Below the pieces are notes generated by a model, which had not been told where the DNA came from, searched no databases, and saw only the letters and a program-made list of their open reading frames with translations. The translations under genes were made by a program, and so were the position numbers. Source: Axinella damicornis (lineage: Eukaryota; Porifera; Demospongiae; Axinellida; Axinellidae). Taken from it: DNA of 64,000 nt. The stretch covers positions 12,134,671-12,198,670 of the forward strand of contig OZ007509.1 of NCBI GenBank assembly GCA_963931865.1, read 5' to 3'. Of the stretch, positions 11,296 to 23,079 are shown piece by piece. Numbering within the stretch: position 1 is the stretch's first letter; each line of letters starts with the position of its first letter.

Positions 11296-14200
11296 CTGTG
11301 TGAATGTGTGTGCATGTGTAGGAAGGTGTGTGCATGTGTAGGAAGGTGTGTGCATGTGTAGGAAGGTGTGTGAATGAGAGCTACAGTTTATTCACCATGT
11401 TAGATGATCATACACTAAATTTACAATCCCAAGTCACGTGAGCCACAGCATCTCGTGCTCCTGCTTGCAGGCAACAGCAATGATGCAAATAGGTGTCTAT
11501 CGTAGTCCAGCACTGCATTATTAACACACTTATACATCCCCCATATCCCCTCTTTTCACAACTTCAAAGTCTCAAAACACAGCTGTAACTCTCCAGGGGC
11601 AGATACAGGATTTGTGAATGGGGGGGGGGGGGGGGGGGGGGGCAAGCTAGCTACTATTCACAAGCACGCCTTTTGCCTGGTGAGCTCTATTTGGAGTGTA
11701 ATTCAGTCAGTGGACACGCTCACCATTTTGGTGAAGGTGGGGGGGGGGGGGGGGGGGGGGGGGATGTCTGGGGTTGCGAGCGGAAGCAATCAGGGAGCAG
11801 CAGCTGAGGCTAAGCAGATGCACTGATCAGGGAGCAGCTCATGCAGACACAGTGATGGAGCTCAGAACCATAATCTACTAACTGTCGTGCACTGCACTGC
11901 ACTGCGCTAATGCAAACGGAGGTGAGAGTTTGTCAGACCTCTGCACGGAGAGCTGCCATAGGCGATTAAGTGTGTGGGGGGTGAAATGCCTACAGCGCAT
12001 AGATCTCAAGACTGAAGTACAGTGTAATACTGCTGACCGTATGGATATACGATCTTCAGACAGGGAGAGCTAGCTTTGTCACCCTTTCAGAGAAGAGTTG
12101 ACTTGGTGCTTGAACAGATGCTTGTGCACTGCTCAGCATAATCTTGCTGTTACGTGTGAAATCCATTGTGAGCTTCACACGGTATTGAGCTAGCCCATTT
12201 GAAGAAGAAAGAAAGAAGAAAAATGAGCCGATTCCCTGGTTTGGTACCTTTGCCATGCTTTCTTGTGACACTATAGGAATCTTATTGGTCCTGAAAACAC
12301 TTGAAGATGAATCGTACGTTGCTATATTTTTACCCCGCGCGTGCACGCGCGAAGTGGGGTTAAGCAATCGGTTTTGTCCGTCAGTCAGTCGTCTGTCCGT
12401 CAGTCAGTCATCTGTCTGTCAGGCGAAAAAATTGAAATCTCGCCACATAGACCCTCATAAACCATCGAAATGGAGTCAAACAATAGCAAATAGCAATAAA
12501 CTGCTCTATATGTACCTGACTGAAGTCAAGGCGCTCCGTTTCGCTGTATTTCGGCTAATTCCTACTTTTCATAACTATTCATAACATTGGCTCCTCCTGA
12601 CCTCAGAGTCCCATCAAGAACAGGACACGCAGTGCATTTGGAAACTTCATGCTTCGAGATGACGGCTAGGAAACAGTGTTTTCTCACGATCTATGTACTT
12701 CACAGACATCCTGGCTATTGTTTCGGCTGTTTTTTCCAGCTTATTTGTAACATTTGGCCCCACATCTCCAGCTTCACAATATAATAGGTTGTATATACGG
12801 TAAGCGGTCACTCCCACACCTTGGATATGGCCGTACACGAACACAGTATACGCGATAGCCGCCCTGTTCGATGCGCATCGGCAGAGATGTAACGTCGATT
12901 GTAGCTGCACTGCATGCATTCTGACGTTAAGCGTGGGGTATGTGTTCTATAAACACCTCTAGTTATATAGGGTGTCCAAGCAAAATAGTCTAAAACATGG
13001 ATGATAATTATATGGACCACAGTTTGTTGCCACACAGCAACGTGTAAAAGTTGTCAACTTGTTTTCATGATTTTCCATACAGGAACAAGCACCAGCCTCA
13101 TTCCCAGGCCTTCTGCATCTCCAGTTTTTGCAGTATGCAAAAGCGGAGGGGGAAGGCCTGGCACGTGTTCAGCCTACATCACGGATTCTAGATGCAATGG
13201 CTTATTCACATTCGCATCCACAGACACATCCGAGTTCGAAGCAAAACCGCTGAGAGATAGCTGTGATACAAGTGGTGAACTCCAATTGTCTTTTCACTCC
13301 ACGAGAAGATTGCATCGTAGCTGGGCATTTTAACGTTTGTCACTTAGCAGCCTTTGGAGTCATGGCTTATAGCCTGGGTACGCTTCATATGCTCAGTGGA
13401 GCTCTCAGCTGGCACTTGTCCAATCTTCGTAGCTAGTGCAGAATGCAAGATCGGTTGTATACACGACTTGACTGTTTAGAAAAGGTATGACGACATACAT
13501 GTATGACGGTCATGCCACGGATCACATGCAAAGATTCCCCAGGCCTTCCCCCTCCATTTTGGCATACTGCAAGCGATCAAAAACTGGAGGTGAAGAAGTC
13601 CTAGGAACGAGGATAAACAAGCACTACACTGACCCGCTGAGGGAAAACCTGGCACACACTATTAGAGTCAATTACAGTCAAGAAGTGACTTTTAATGAAA
13701 ATGTGATTACTATAGCAACAGGAAGGCGTTGCTACACTGTATGCGTACAGAACGCACTGTTTACTACAAACGGTGTCATTTCATGCAGTCTTGTACATGT
13801 ACAGCTCTTCTATCAATTTCACTGCGTCTGAAATACATGTAGCTTTCAACTGAATGAGTCACGAGTGAAGGCAGCTGGCTAGCTAAAGTGTGAACGCATT
13901 CAGCTAGTCACAGGCAGTATAAATGACATAGTACCACAGCAAAATCAGACTTACACTTATGTTGCATGCACTTCAAGCTGTACTTCAGCAACTGGATGAT
14001 TGATTGCTTTGAAATTTGCTCTGAGTCAACGCCTCAGGAAGCTACAGTGTAGTGGCGTTAGCAAAATGCGGAATACCGTATACTTGGAAATTTTGGCGGC
14101 CATTAAATTTGGCGAAATGGCCTGAAATGGCTCGGTATAAAATTTGGCGATCTCGACGGAAAAGTATGACGTCACTATGTGCGCCGCGAGTGCTACGTGA

Positions 14201-15059
14201 CTGAGAATCGGGAAGCAGGACGAAGACGTATGAAACGAAGAGCAGCCATCATGCTTTCAGCAGCATATGGAGGCCCACGATCAGCAAACAGCTATCCGGG
14301 AGGTCAGCAATGCCCATGATGCGTACGCCGTGGCAGTGATGCACGACCCAGGACAGGTACTAGCAGAGGACGGTACATACAAACTGTACATGTTGTAGTC
14401 GGCCATGACCGCATGTTCAGCTGTCTGTAGTCTGTCTACGCTTTTAATTCGGTGCACCGTCTGTGAAGTAGTACATGTAGGTGCTTCTCCACAGACCTCT
14501 CTCTCAGTCAGCAGGTAGCACGTTGTACGTTGGGTCTTGCAATCTCAAAGGTGAACTTGCTTCCCGCGCGCGCCGACAGTCGATCTAGCCAGCCAGCCAC
14601 TAATTATTGGCGATTCTTTAATTTGGCGATTGGCTTCCGAATCGCCAAATTAAAACGGTCGCCAAAACTTCCCGGTATACGATTTTCTCAGCGGGTCATT
14701 TACAAGTATACATGTACTTCCATCTTCCACAGCTAGAAGACGGACAGCTTGTGTTTCAAGTCAGTAAGCCTAGATGCATAAAGGAGGGCAACTAACGGTA
14801 GAAACACCAGTCTAAGGCTCTGATGAGGGTGTTGAAATCATACATGTAGAATAGGAAGGTACTACAGAATTGGTGCTGAGGTCATACTCATGTGAATATT
14901 TCTGAGGGAGCAAGCCATCCCATAACCCACTCCAACTCACATTGTGGGCACATATTCTCCTGGAAAGGAGTTGGTTGTGTATGAGATGAGCATACACGTC
15001 TTCCCCACAGAGCCGTCCCCCACCACAACACACTTTATGTCTCGCTCTGTCTTCGCCAT
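10824..15059 (-). CDS. RAC1: Rac-type small GTPase (Rho family), two coding exons
   Basis: Membrane-tethered GTP switch that drives actin remodelling through PAK/WAVE-type effectors (family knowledge). The model joins 15059-14941 to 11295-10824: the donor AT|GTGAGT and acceptor CACACAG|C restore an Ile codon, giving PTI-FDNY and 196 aa (Rac proteins are about 192). Seen in order: P-loop GDGSVGKT (about 14-21), effector loop around [13 protein letters not shown], switch [19 protein letters not shown], guanine-specificity TKLDLRD, the ECSALT loop, a polybasic tail KKKKNSK and the CAAX box CTLL, which predicts geranylgeranylation. LGLWDTAG and the overall pattern favour Rac over Cdc42 (LGLFDTAG) or Rho. 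An acceptor TCTCTACAG just before the ATG suggests an upstream untranslated exon. The symbol marks the orthology group; the species may have several Rac copies. Confidence 0.93.
11620..11763. repeat. two poly-G tracts (23 and 25 G) in the Rac intron
   Basis: Runs at 11620-11642 and 11739-11763 flank about 95 bp. The second is followed by a fragment related to the 30-bp minisatellite family (GGGAGCAGCAGCTGA, about 11792). On the transcribed strand these are poly-C. Confidence 0.9.
12335..12965. mobile_element. dispersed ACCCCG-family element in the Rac intron
   Basis: Starts TTTACCCCGCGCGTGCACGC, then GTCCGTCAGTCAGTC repeats, and ends GGGGTATGTGTTCTATAAACAC followed by CTCTAGTTA. A second copy with the same two ends is at about 30418-31012. 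The GGGGTA end is roughly the reverse complement of the TACCCC start. No intact coding frame. Confidence 0.6.
13093..13615. mobile_element. TAGCCTCA-family element, longer form
   Basis: Begins AGCCTCATTCCCAGGCCTTC and ends GGAGGTGAAGAAGTCCTAGG followed by AACGAGGATA, with inverted subterminal motifs (CCAGTTTTTGCAGTATGC versus GCATACTGCAAGCGATC). Its interior (about 13330-13445: CAGCTGGCACTTGTCCAATC) recurs at 19240-19275, so the family has shared internal sequence. Confidence 0.6.
14074..14680. mobile_element. TACCGTA-type element carrying a HIRAN-like fragment (copy 1)
   Basis: Ends are imperfect inverted repeats: GTATACTTGGAAATTTTGGC at the left, and on the reverse strand of the right GTATACCGGGAAGTTTTGGC. 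Inside, 14267-14371 reads on the plus strand as a decayed domain with [17 protein letters not shown]. This matches the N-x-x-D-x-x-A-V-x-V signature of HIRAN-type domains. Related fragments lie in the elements at 34602-35120 and 52534-52910. Confidence 0.55.
14267..14371 (+). pseudogene. HIRAN-like domain fragment 1
   Basis: Frame open only over about 35 codons with the core [17 protein letters not shown] domains (HLTF/Rad5 N-terminus) bind 3' DNA ends; the family call rests on this motif and on similarity to the other two fragments in the window. The start of the domain and the usual VGHVPR end are missing or shifted. Confidence 0.4.
14941..15059 (-). CDS. RAC1: Rac GTPase coding exon 1 (start, P-loop)
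   Basis: Starts at the ATG complementary to 15057-15059 and encodes [16 protein letters not shown] through YVPT plus two bases, then a consensus donor GTGAGT. The MAKTERD extension is 3-4 residues longer than the usual MQAIKC start of Rac1. Confidence 0.92.
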
Positions 15060-16199
15060 CCTGTAGAGAATGATCAGGTGATTTTCAGTATCACCGAAGA
15101 CCCAGAAATGAAGTAACAGCCACTTCATGCATGTGACAGATCATCCCAACCAATACAGGAGAGCACTAATTAGAATAGCTATGTTGTATTACACTTGTGA
15201 CCACATGAACAACACTGTCGTTCTCACTACAAGGCAAAGGATGAGAGGCCTTAGGACTCAAAAAACGAGTATACACGCACACACAGAAATACCAATTCAA
15301 TCATATGCACACACACATCTACTCGCTCACATACACATACATGTACTAGTGACGTACACACGACCTTTGTACATTATTTATGCACCCTTCAAACCTTGAA
15401 TGCTCAAGAACATGGTTCTTGAGCATTCAAGGCAGAACGGCTGGGGGACGCAATCAGGGAGCAGTAGCTGAAGCACACACACCTACATGTACATGTATGC
15501 ACACTAATACCAACCCGCATACGTGTACACAGTGCAACCAGGTAGCAGGAAGATGAGAAGAGCGTAGGTGTGTACACACAGAAGTATGGCGGCAAAACGT
15601 TCACGTCAACATCAACTGGCTTCCCTATACACACACAGTATTACATGTATATAGGAACCATTCAATGTGGTTTTCCTATTTACTCCACTGGTACAGTTTG
15701 GTGCTTGCAGTACAGAAAACCAGGAAGTACGATCATGCAACTACATGTACATTCATGTAGCCCATGCCAACACATAGTCTTACACCATAGTCAGTGCTGG
15801 ACTCAAACGTATTCAGACCCGCCTATGAACTTCCTGCAGAGGCGTGGCTACCTAGACACTTTGGCCCTCCCACATACTTGTATAACGCATGTGACAAACC
15901 AGTGTGCAGAACTCTGCCTTCAGCTTCAGGATGCAGCAGGAAGACAAGAATGTCTAGCGACAGAACTATAAATGGACAAGCTATTCACTGATCATCTCAG
16001 GCTAGAGGCTGAAGTACATATAGTTATTAGCAGCGATTTAAATACCTATTTCCACATCAATCACCGTTTTGGAGACAAAAGATGTTGCATGCGTGAATAA
16101 GTACATTTCACACACTTCACACATGACGGGCTGAAATAACATACAGATGCTCCTATACATGCTAATTAGATTGTACTTCCAGCTAACAGTACCGTAACC
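15060..16199. other. upstream region of Rac, no gene seen
   Basis: Contains ACATGTAC-rich sequence, a perfect hairpin (15394-15432) and a fragment related to the 30-bp minisatellite (GACGCAATCAGGGAGCAG, about 15447). Probably 5' intron and promoter DNA of the Rac gene. Confidence 0.45.
15394..15432. other. perfect 18-bp stem hairpin
   Basis: CCTTGAATGCTCAAGAAC, a 3-base loop, then its exact reverse complement. The stem has no mismatch and about half of its bases are G/C. It lies 335 bp upstream of the Rac start codon. It may be a tiny MITE or a structured RNA; the stem is short for a microRNA precursor. Confidence 0.6.
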
Positions 16200-16203
16200 T
16201 TAA

Positions 16204-16707
16204 CCCTTTAAGACCTAACGTTGCATATCTGCAACGTGAGACTTTCAGCTTCATGATGTCACATCCGGCAATGTCCTTGAGAGATAGGCTCTGCGCCAGC
16301 AGAAAGGGCGGGGCAGGGGGAGGTGGGTGGGTGCACCCGAAGGGTGCAAACAGCATGGCCGCGTTTGGGCTCAGCCTTGAACGGCCCTTGGTTGGAGCCG
16401 GGTAGGCCATTTCTCGGGTTTTAAGCATAAATGGACTTAGAAAGTAGCTGTCTTGCCTTGTAGGCCCTCCATTTCCAGTGTTCATGGTCAGTTTTTTAGC
16501 TACGGCAGGTTGGCCACTTCTCGGGAGGCTTGATTGCAAGTTCGTTAGTTGGTGGGTGTGGTTAAGTCACGTATATGCTTAGTGTAGCTGAAATTACCTG
16601 TGTGAGCAGTTTCGAGCCCAGCAACGCCAGGGAACAGAAATTAGGGTATGTTTAAGTGTTCTATAGACTGAAAATGACCTAGAGAAATAAATTTAGGCCC
16701 TAAAGAG
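16204..16707. mobile_element. piggyBac-like MITE with TTAA target duplication
   Basis: A TTAA at 16200-16203 is followed by CCCTTTAAGACCTAA. The other end reads TTAGGGCCTAAA inward from CTCTTTAGGGCCTAA, then TTAA at 16708-16711. TTAA flanks and C-rich termini fit the piggyBac superfamily. It is 504 bp with no transposase. Confidence 0.65.
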
Positions 16708-16711
16708 TTAA

Positions 16712-17554
16712 GACAGGAAATACAAACAAAGCCACAGGCCAACAAGTATCCTGATCCAACATACATGACTCATGTAAACTTGACAGCAATTGATCAGAGC
16801 TGCAGTCAATGAAATATCAGCAATTGCCATTTGACATAGTGAGCATGGGATGTACATGCACGTAGCGGTTGCTTTGGGTTTATCTCCAGGATGATCACCT
16901 AGTGAGTCTTGGGTCTTCGACGTCATAGTTCTGAATAGTTCTTCAGGTACAGGAATTTTCCAAATCGCTGCAACACAGTATCAGACCTCAGTGCCGTCCT
17001 TATACTAAAGGTTCAGAGCCTTCCATATAAGGAAGGTGTTGAGCTATGAGCTCTTATACAGTGTTGCAAGGATTCCACTAAACATAGACAGCTGTATGTA
17101 GTTTTATAAGGACTTACACTAGGATATTATGGACAGACGGAAAGAGTCAAATGACTGCTTAACCCTGGCTTTGTGCATATAGGCATGGGATAATCTATCA
17201 GGTCCACTGTTTAAATGTTATTCCCAGTGTGAATATACATGTAATACACTGTGCTTAACCAATGTGGCAGGCTGGAGGTGAGAGACATACACTGTAGTAG
17301 ATAAGTGAATTATCGTGTACCACACTGTGATGTGTAGCCTATCAATACATTAAGATTTTAACATGTGTCCGTGTGTGTGTGTGTGTGTGTGTGTGAGTGA
17401 CGGAAGTGGGATGTTCGTGGGGCAGGACTAGACTACAGTGACGCGCGACCGTCGTACTTTAATTTATTTACTGAACCTCAAACTCCGCGAAGAATGTTCG
17501 AGAACATTGGACCTGGGCATGGGGTGGAATCCAGCAAGCGGTGGATGTATGCAA
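16712..17554. other. no gene seen
   Basis: Single-copy-looking DNA with a (GT)n run at about 17369-17394. No coding or splice pattern that I can support. Confidence 0.4.
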
Positions 17555-17955
17555 TCGGGGAGCAGCAGTCGAAGCGGGCGAGCAGCAGTTGAAGCGGACG
17601 CAATCGGGCAAGCAGCAGTTGAAGTGGACGCAATCGGGGAGCAGCAGTTGAAGCGGACGCAATCGGGCGAGCAGCAGTTGAAGCGGACGCAATCGGGGAG
17701 CAGCAGTTGAAGCGGACGCAATCGGGGAGCAGCAGTTGAAGCGGACGCAATCGGGGAGTAGCAGCCGAAGCGGACGCGATCGGGAGAAGCAGCTGAAGTG
17801 GACACAAGCGGCGAGCAGCAGCTGAAGCGGGCGCAATCGGGGAGCAGCAGCTGGAAGCGGAGGCAAACGGGGAGCAGCAGTGGAAGCGGATGCTGCAATC
17901 GGGCTCGGGAGCAGCAGCTGAAGCGGACGCAATCGGGGAGAAGCAGCTCTGCACA
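17555..17955. repeat. 30-bp minisatellite, plus orientation
   Basis: About 13 variable units of GCAGCAGTTGAAGCGGACGC plus AATCGGGGAG. The period is a multiple of three, so all six frames stay open and show false coding. The array is followed by CAGAGAGCTGT and GGCGAACAAGGGGAAAGTAG. The same array and flank occur in inverted orientation at about 51300-51665, so this is one interspersed element, not independent satellites. Confidence 0.9.
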
Positions 17956-18337
17956 GAGAGCTGTCTGGCGGCGGATTACGCACGGTAGGCGAACAAGGGG
18001 AAAGTAGCTGAGCGAGCGAAGCGAGCTCAGCTACTTGTACACATGAATACGCTTGAAGTACAGAAAGTGGTACAGTGAATTTCACTTGTGTCGAAATTCG
18101 GTGTTGCGTACAGAGAAAGCATGTACATTTACGTACACCTGCACATCTGCAGGCTGCTGGGTTGCTCTCGAAAAGCAACATGGAATCAATGCAAGTGAAA
18201 TTCCCTGTACAGTGAAAAGTGATCGGTAGGAATGGAGACTCAAAGAGTGTTTTCAGTTATTGTAATGTGGAGTAACTATGAACAACAGTAACAACAATTA
18301 ACAAATCAGCATTGAGCACACTACACAGGTGTATTCA

Positions 18338-18634
18338 TAGCCTCATTCCCAGGCCGTTCCTACGTCCAGTCTTTGATCACTTGCAGTATGGAGGCCTGGA
18401 AGATTAGTTCACATCAGATTCATGTAGATGGATGGTAGACGTATCAGCCCACCACAACAATTCCCGGCCATCCTTGGCATAATGAATAACAGATGTTACT
18501 GATGGCTGTCTTGCGAAAACCTGGCCTCCTGCCCTCAGATTCCCTCAGTGTGTCTACAGGTACCATCTGTCATTGCATACTGCAAGCAGTTGAAGACTGG
18601 AGGTGGGACCGAGAGCAGCATGGGAACGAGGCTA
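18338..18634. mobile_element. TAGCCTCA-family element with 60-bp inverted ends
   Basis: Starts TAGCCTCATTCCCAGGCCG and ends CATGGGAACGAGGCTA. Subterminal parts CCAGTCTTTGATCACTTGCA and TGCAAGCAGTTGAAGACTGG are also inverted copies. No coding capacity. Confidence 0.75.
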
Positions 18635-19927
18635 GTGTATTTAGCGATGAAACTTTGCTATCAACAGGTATGATGTAAGTGCTCCCCATTGAGGTTCAAA
18701 GTTCAAACTTCAAGGAAACCCTGTACATGTACATGTATATACTTGTGGAAACATGACCTTTACCAGCCCCTACCCACTGGAAGGCCTGGTCACTCCACAC
18801 ACACAGTGAATACCCAGATGTTGGGTGGACGAATGGAAAAAATGGCACATTCACGGACAAAAGTTCTGCTGACATCCGGGTAGTCTTGGAGATGTTTCTG
18901 ATCAGTTTCTGAACATTGTCCAACAACAGTAACGGTTGTGGTCAAGTGTGGTATACGTAGCACTCAGCTAGCTAATAACATGCATGCCATTCACCTACTT
19001 GATGTCAATATACATGTACGTACCTTGCTTAATAATGTTTACCGGGTCTTCCCTAGCCTCATTCCCAGGCCTTCTACACCTCCAGTTTTGATGATTATGC
19101 AAAATGGCAGTGAAATTCCCGTCTTTTTGCTCCATTACATCATAGCTGGGCATTGTCACATTAATTTTGTCACTCGGCAAACCTTTGAAGTTACATGGAT
19201 GGCTTCTAGCCGGGGTATGCTTCATATACTCGGTGCAGCCCCCAGTTGGCACTTGTCCCATCTTCGTAGCTAGCACAGAAGCTAGTTTCTACGATCTGTT
19301 CTTTGTTAACCCTCACCAGTGGTCTTGCATTTCAAGACAGAAGCTATGTACATGTACTGCTAGTTCGAACAAGAATAGCATGACTACAGATAGTCAGATT
19401 GTACTGCGCACAGGAATGTTCCTAAGTACACCCCAGCTGTTGATTTAGTGCACTGATGTGGTTATGCATGTACACCAGAGATAATAATATGTGGCTCATC
19501 ACAGAAAAAAAATACAAGCAGCGGATACCAGGCCATCTCCCTCTTCCTACACAGCCTGGGAAGAAGGCTAAGAATCATCATGTAAGGTTGCGTTGAATGG
19601 CAGCCAATTAGATAGGATTCAGTATGGGGGGGGGGGGGGGGTATCACTAAGTAGTCTTGTTCTATCAACTCTACAAAGTGTGAACTACAGTACTACAGTA
19701 ACTACACAAGCATTGGCACACAGATATGTTGCCGGAACAAATCCATGCTCACATAACAGTAAGTGTAGAGAACCATTCACAAAGTCTTTTGTTTGCCCGC
19801 ATGCAATTATTGTGACATTTCTCACAATGGATGGCAGGTTCCACAAACTGCATGCACACAGCATGTTACTGTAGTTCACATCGAGTTGGAGTGTGGGCCG
19901 CACTGCTCACTAAAGAGTGTTCCCTAT

Positions 19928-20283
19928 CAGAGGAGGTTGGACATGGTCATTAGTCTCGGTCCCAGACCCAACCAACCCCAGCACGGATCGCTTTTAGTAT
20001 GGCCTCTTGAAGGATCGGCCGCACGGAATGGCAGAGAAGCCACACTCCCGGTACTCCAACTGGAAGCCTTCCTAACCCGAAGTGTCTTCAACGTACTCCT
20101 ACCTTTCAAACTCCCCAACTGTAGCTTCACTTTTCGTTGGCAATTTACGTTTACCCTGGTCCCAGGCCATATTGACTTGGGAACGAGGCTGGCGAGGTTA
20201 GGAACGTAACACATGCAATTATTTCAATTCAAGCGCAGCGCATATATAGTCACGTGTGCAAAAAATGTTTCCAACCTCCTCTG
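19928..20283. mobile_element. Mutator-like MITE, copy 1
   Basis: Terminal repeats CAGAGGAGGTTGGA and TCCAACCTCCTCTG. Flanking 9-mers GTTCCCTAT and ATTCCCTAC match at 7 of 9 positions, which looks like an aged 9-bp target duplication. A TAGTCTCGGTCCCAG-type element end is nested near the left end. Copy 2 at 37036-37493 has a perfect 9-bp duplication. Confidence 0.65.
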
Positions 20284-21949
20284 ATTCCCTACAGCGGCAC
20301 ATTTCATAAGTCTAAATAGAGCCCACCAAAATATTTCTTAGGGGTTTGGCAATCTGATTTTTTGGGGTGCATGTAGACTTTAGGGTAGTTAGTAAAGCCT
20401 CCAAGTTTGAATCCTAAAGCTTGCTTAATGGGCACTCAATGATCGACCCTATACAGGAAGTTGAGCCAAAAGTACGTAGGAGGTGGGCGCTCTTTCGAGA
20501 CTACAGTACCGCCAACTGCTGTACCTCAACAAACTCTGGAACTCATAATCTCCAACTGTAAGGCACGGATATACATGTACAGTGTATTCTTGACATCCCC
20601 TCTTACGAGCATATAAGTAGCGGATGGTGTCTACTCATTCACAGTACACCCCAGTATATAGCAGAATGAGACAGTGATGTTACTAAATTTAGAACAAGCT
20701 TTATTTATGGAACACATCCTGCTGCCACTGTAAGGATTCCTTAGATTGCAAATGCAAAACAGTCAGCAGCAACTGTGTTACTAAAAATAGAACTTAAGAT
20801 TATTCACAACTGTGCACGTTGCAACTAGATGTGCATAATGCATGTAGCATGCAATTAAGGAGGATATTAATTACATGTATGATGGCTGAACAAGCAGCCA
20901 TTCATACACAGGCGCTCACCATATAGAAAATCCTCCCCACATACATGTACACACACACAACCACAGGAAGAACATCTCCCAAAGTAGAACTCAAGTATGG
21001 CCCAGCAGACCAGGGGAGTCATACAGACCACCTACATTAGGTACAACTGTAACACAGTAAGGTCTCGGGTTACCTAATGGCTACAGTTATCCCCTTACTA
21101 AATCCAGGTCAGTCTAAACTGGGATAACAGTAAACAAAGGAAATTAAGCAAACTCCACGTTAGACCACAAAAGGCACAAAAGCATGTAAACCATTTCATC
21201 TTGCTAGACACACTACTGTTACTATATTTAGAACACGTTTGGGTGAAACTGGTACACGTATGTACAAAGTACATAGAGACAACAGTTAGCTACGAATCGG
21301 CCAAATAGAGAGCAACAGTCAGCATCTGTGCCGGACAAGCAAGCTGTGTTAAAACCTTTAATCTCACAGTCCATTTAACTACTAGCAGTACTCCCAGACC
21401 AGTGTACAATACAGAGGGGGAGGTCACACAGGCAACATTTTTGCACCCATATCAAACAATCTGGTTTTCAAAACTGAATTCAATGGAGCCCACCCAACTG
21501 TCACATTAAACAGGCTCTCCTCCCTGGGAAGAAGACCACAGCACCATCATGCATTGCTACAGTGCATTAGGCAGCAGGACTGTACAAGTTAGTACTTCCC
21601 ACAAATTCCAAGTGTGTACCGGCAGTCCCGTAATGGGGAACATACATTACGCACACTGAGATACAAGGCTGCAATGCTGACGTTAGCCTCAGATTTATAC
21701 AATGTAGTTACATGTACATGTACACATTAAACAGGCTCTTCCCCTGGGAAAAAGACTACAGCAAAATCATACTGTTACTCAGGACCACATACACCTGTAA
21801 AGTGCAACAGTTAGTACTTACACACTTCCAAGTGTGTTACATGATGGGAAATATACATACTGAGAACAACGTGTGTGTGTGTCACCACTACAAGGCTGCA
21901 ATACACACAAAGCAAACTGCGTGAAACTTCATAGGTCACAGGTGAACAG
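20284..21949. other. no gene seen
   Basis: Low-complexity AT-leaning DNA with many ACATGTAC motifs and two related stretches (ACATTAAACAGGCTCTTCCC-type, about 21505 and 21724). It could be 3' untranslated or intron sequence of a minus-strand gene (see 22976-23074). Confidence 0.4.
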
Positions 21950-21954
21950 TAGTG

Positions 21955-22530
21955 CTATGATTCAGTCCGTTCATTGCTGGCTATGATTCAGTCCGTTCTG
22001 GGTTGGCTATGACTCAGTCCGCTCTGATCATTGCCGGCTATGATTCAGTCCGTTCTGGGTTGGCTATGACTCAGTCAGTTCTACGCTGCCTATGATTCAG
22101 TCCGCTCTGATCATTGCTGGCTATGACTCAGTCAGTTCTGTTCATTGCTGGCTATGATTCAGTCCGTTCTGACCATTGCCGGCTATGATTCAGTCCGTTC
22201 TGATCATTGCTGGCTATGATTCAGTCCGTTCTGACCATTGCCGGCTATGATTCAGTCCGTTCTGATCATTGCTGGCTATGATTCAGTCCGTTCTGATCAT
22301 TGCTGGCTATGATTCAGTCCGCTCTGATCATTGCCGGCTATGATTCAGTCCGTTCTGACCATTGCCGGCTATGATTCAGTCCGTTCTGATCATTGCTGGC
22401 TATGATTCAGTCCGTTCTGATCATTGCTGGCTATGATTCAGTCCGCTCTGATCATTGCCGGCTATGATTCAGTCCGTTCTGACCATTGCCGGCTATGATT
22501 CAGTCCGTTCTGATCATTGCTGGCTATGAC
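21955..22530. repeat. 31-bp minisatellite, about 18-19 units
   Basis: Unit GCTATGATTCAGTCCGTTCT plus GATCATTGCTG, with recurring variants (GACCATTGCCG, GGGTTG). The variants alternate in a higher-order pattern: blocks of several units are themselves repeated (about 22140-22330 resembles 22330-22500). Confidence 0.92.
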
Positions 22531-22975
22531 TCGGTCCATTCTAATCACCATTTGGATGGTGAAACTGGATGTACAACGAGGTTCGGTCAAGACATGCTGA
22601 AACTATCGAGTGGGTGGCAATCTTTGGCCCACCTGTTAGCTACACTGATGGGCAACATTACACAACTTGGACAAAAATGTTTCCCGATGTTGTAGAGAAT
22701 GCCTTTCCAACACCGTCATGAAAACAATACATTGTGTGCTAGAATTTTTAAGGTCAGGTATTTCGAGAAAATCTGGCAGTCATTTCCACCGGCATGCTCA
22801 GTATTGTAACAGCAGGTACATGTAGAAGGATCTTAACCCACATACAAACACACACACAGCTGTGGAGGAGTTTGCTAGCTGAATTGCCTGAAAAGGACAC
22901 AAAACGGGCTTTCTCTAAATGATGCCCCCCACTCTTCCTCCCTAAGAGTCAAAACATCCCACTCTCTGACCACAA

Positions 22976-23074
22976 CTAGGAGGTTGCAAGCGGCAGTGTG
23001 GGGTTTGGAGCAACATCGTAAGGCTTCCCATCAAAGACATCTCCATAGCTGGCACTCTCAACCACATCATGTAG
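22976..23074 (-). CDS. possible last exon of an unidentified minus-strand gene
   Basis: After an AG acceptor (TTAGTCTAG) the minus strand is open for 32 codons ending SYGDVFDGKPYDVAPNPTLP-LATS-stop. The composition looks protein-like, and an in-frame TAG lies directly before the acceptor. I do not recognise the protein and found no convincing partner exon up to 24830. A chance open frame is possible. Confidence 0.27.
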   Translation of the reverse strand, partial: LHDVVESASYGDVFDGKPYDVAPNPTLPLATS

Positions 23075-23079
23075 CTAGA

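Noticed and set aside
17464..18181. Overlapping long open frames on both strands rich in Ala, Ser and Leu
   Set aside because: They come from a 30-bp tandem repeat whose period is a multiple of three, so all frames stay open without coding.
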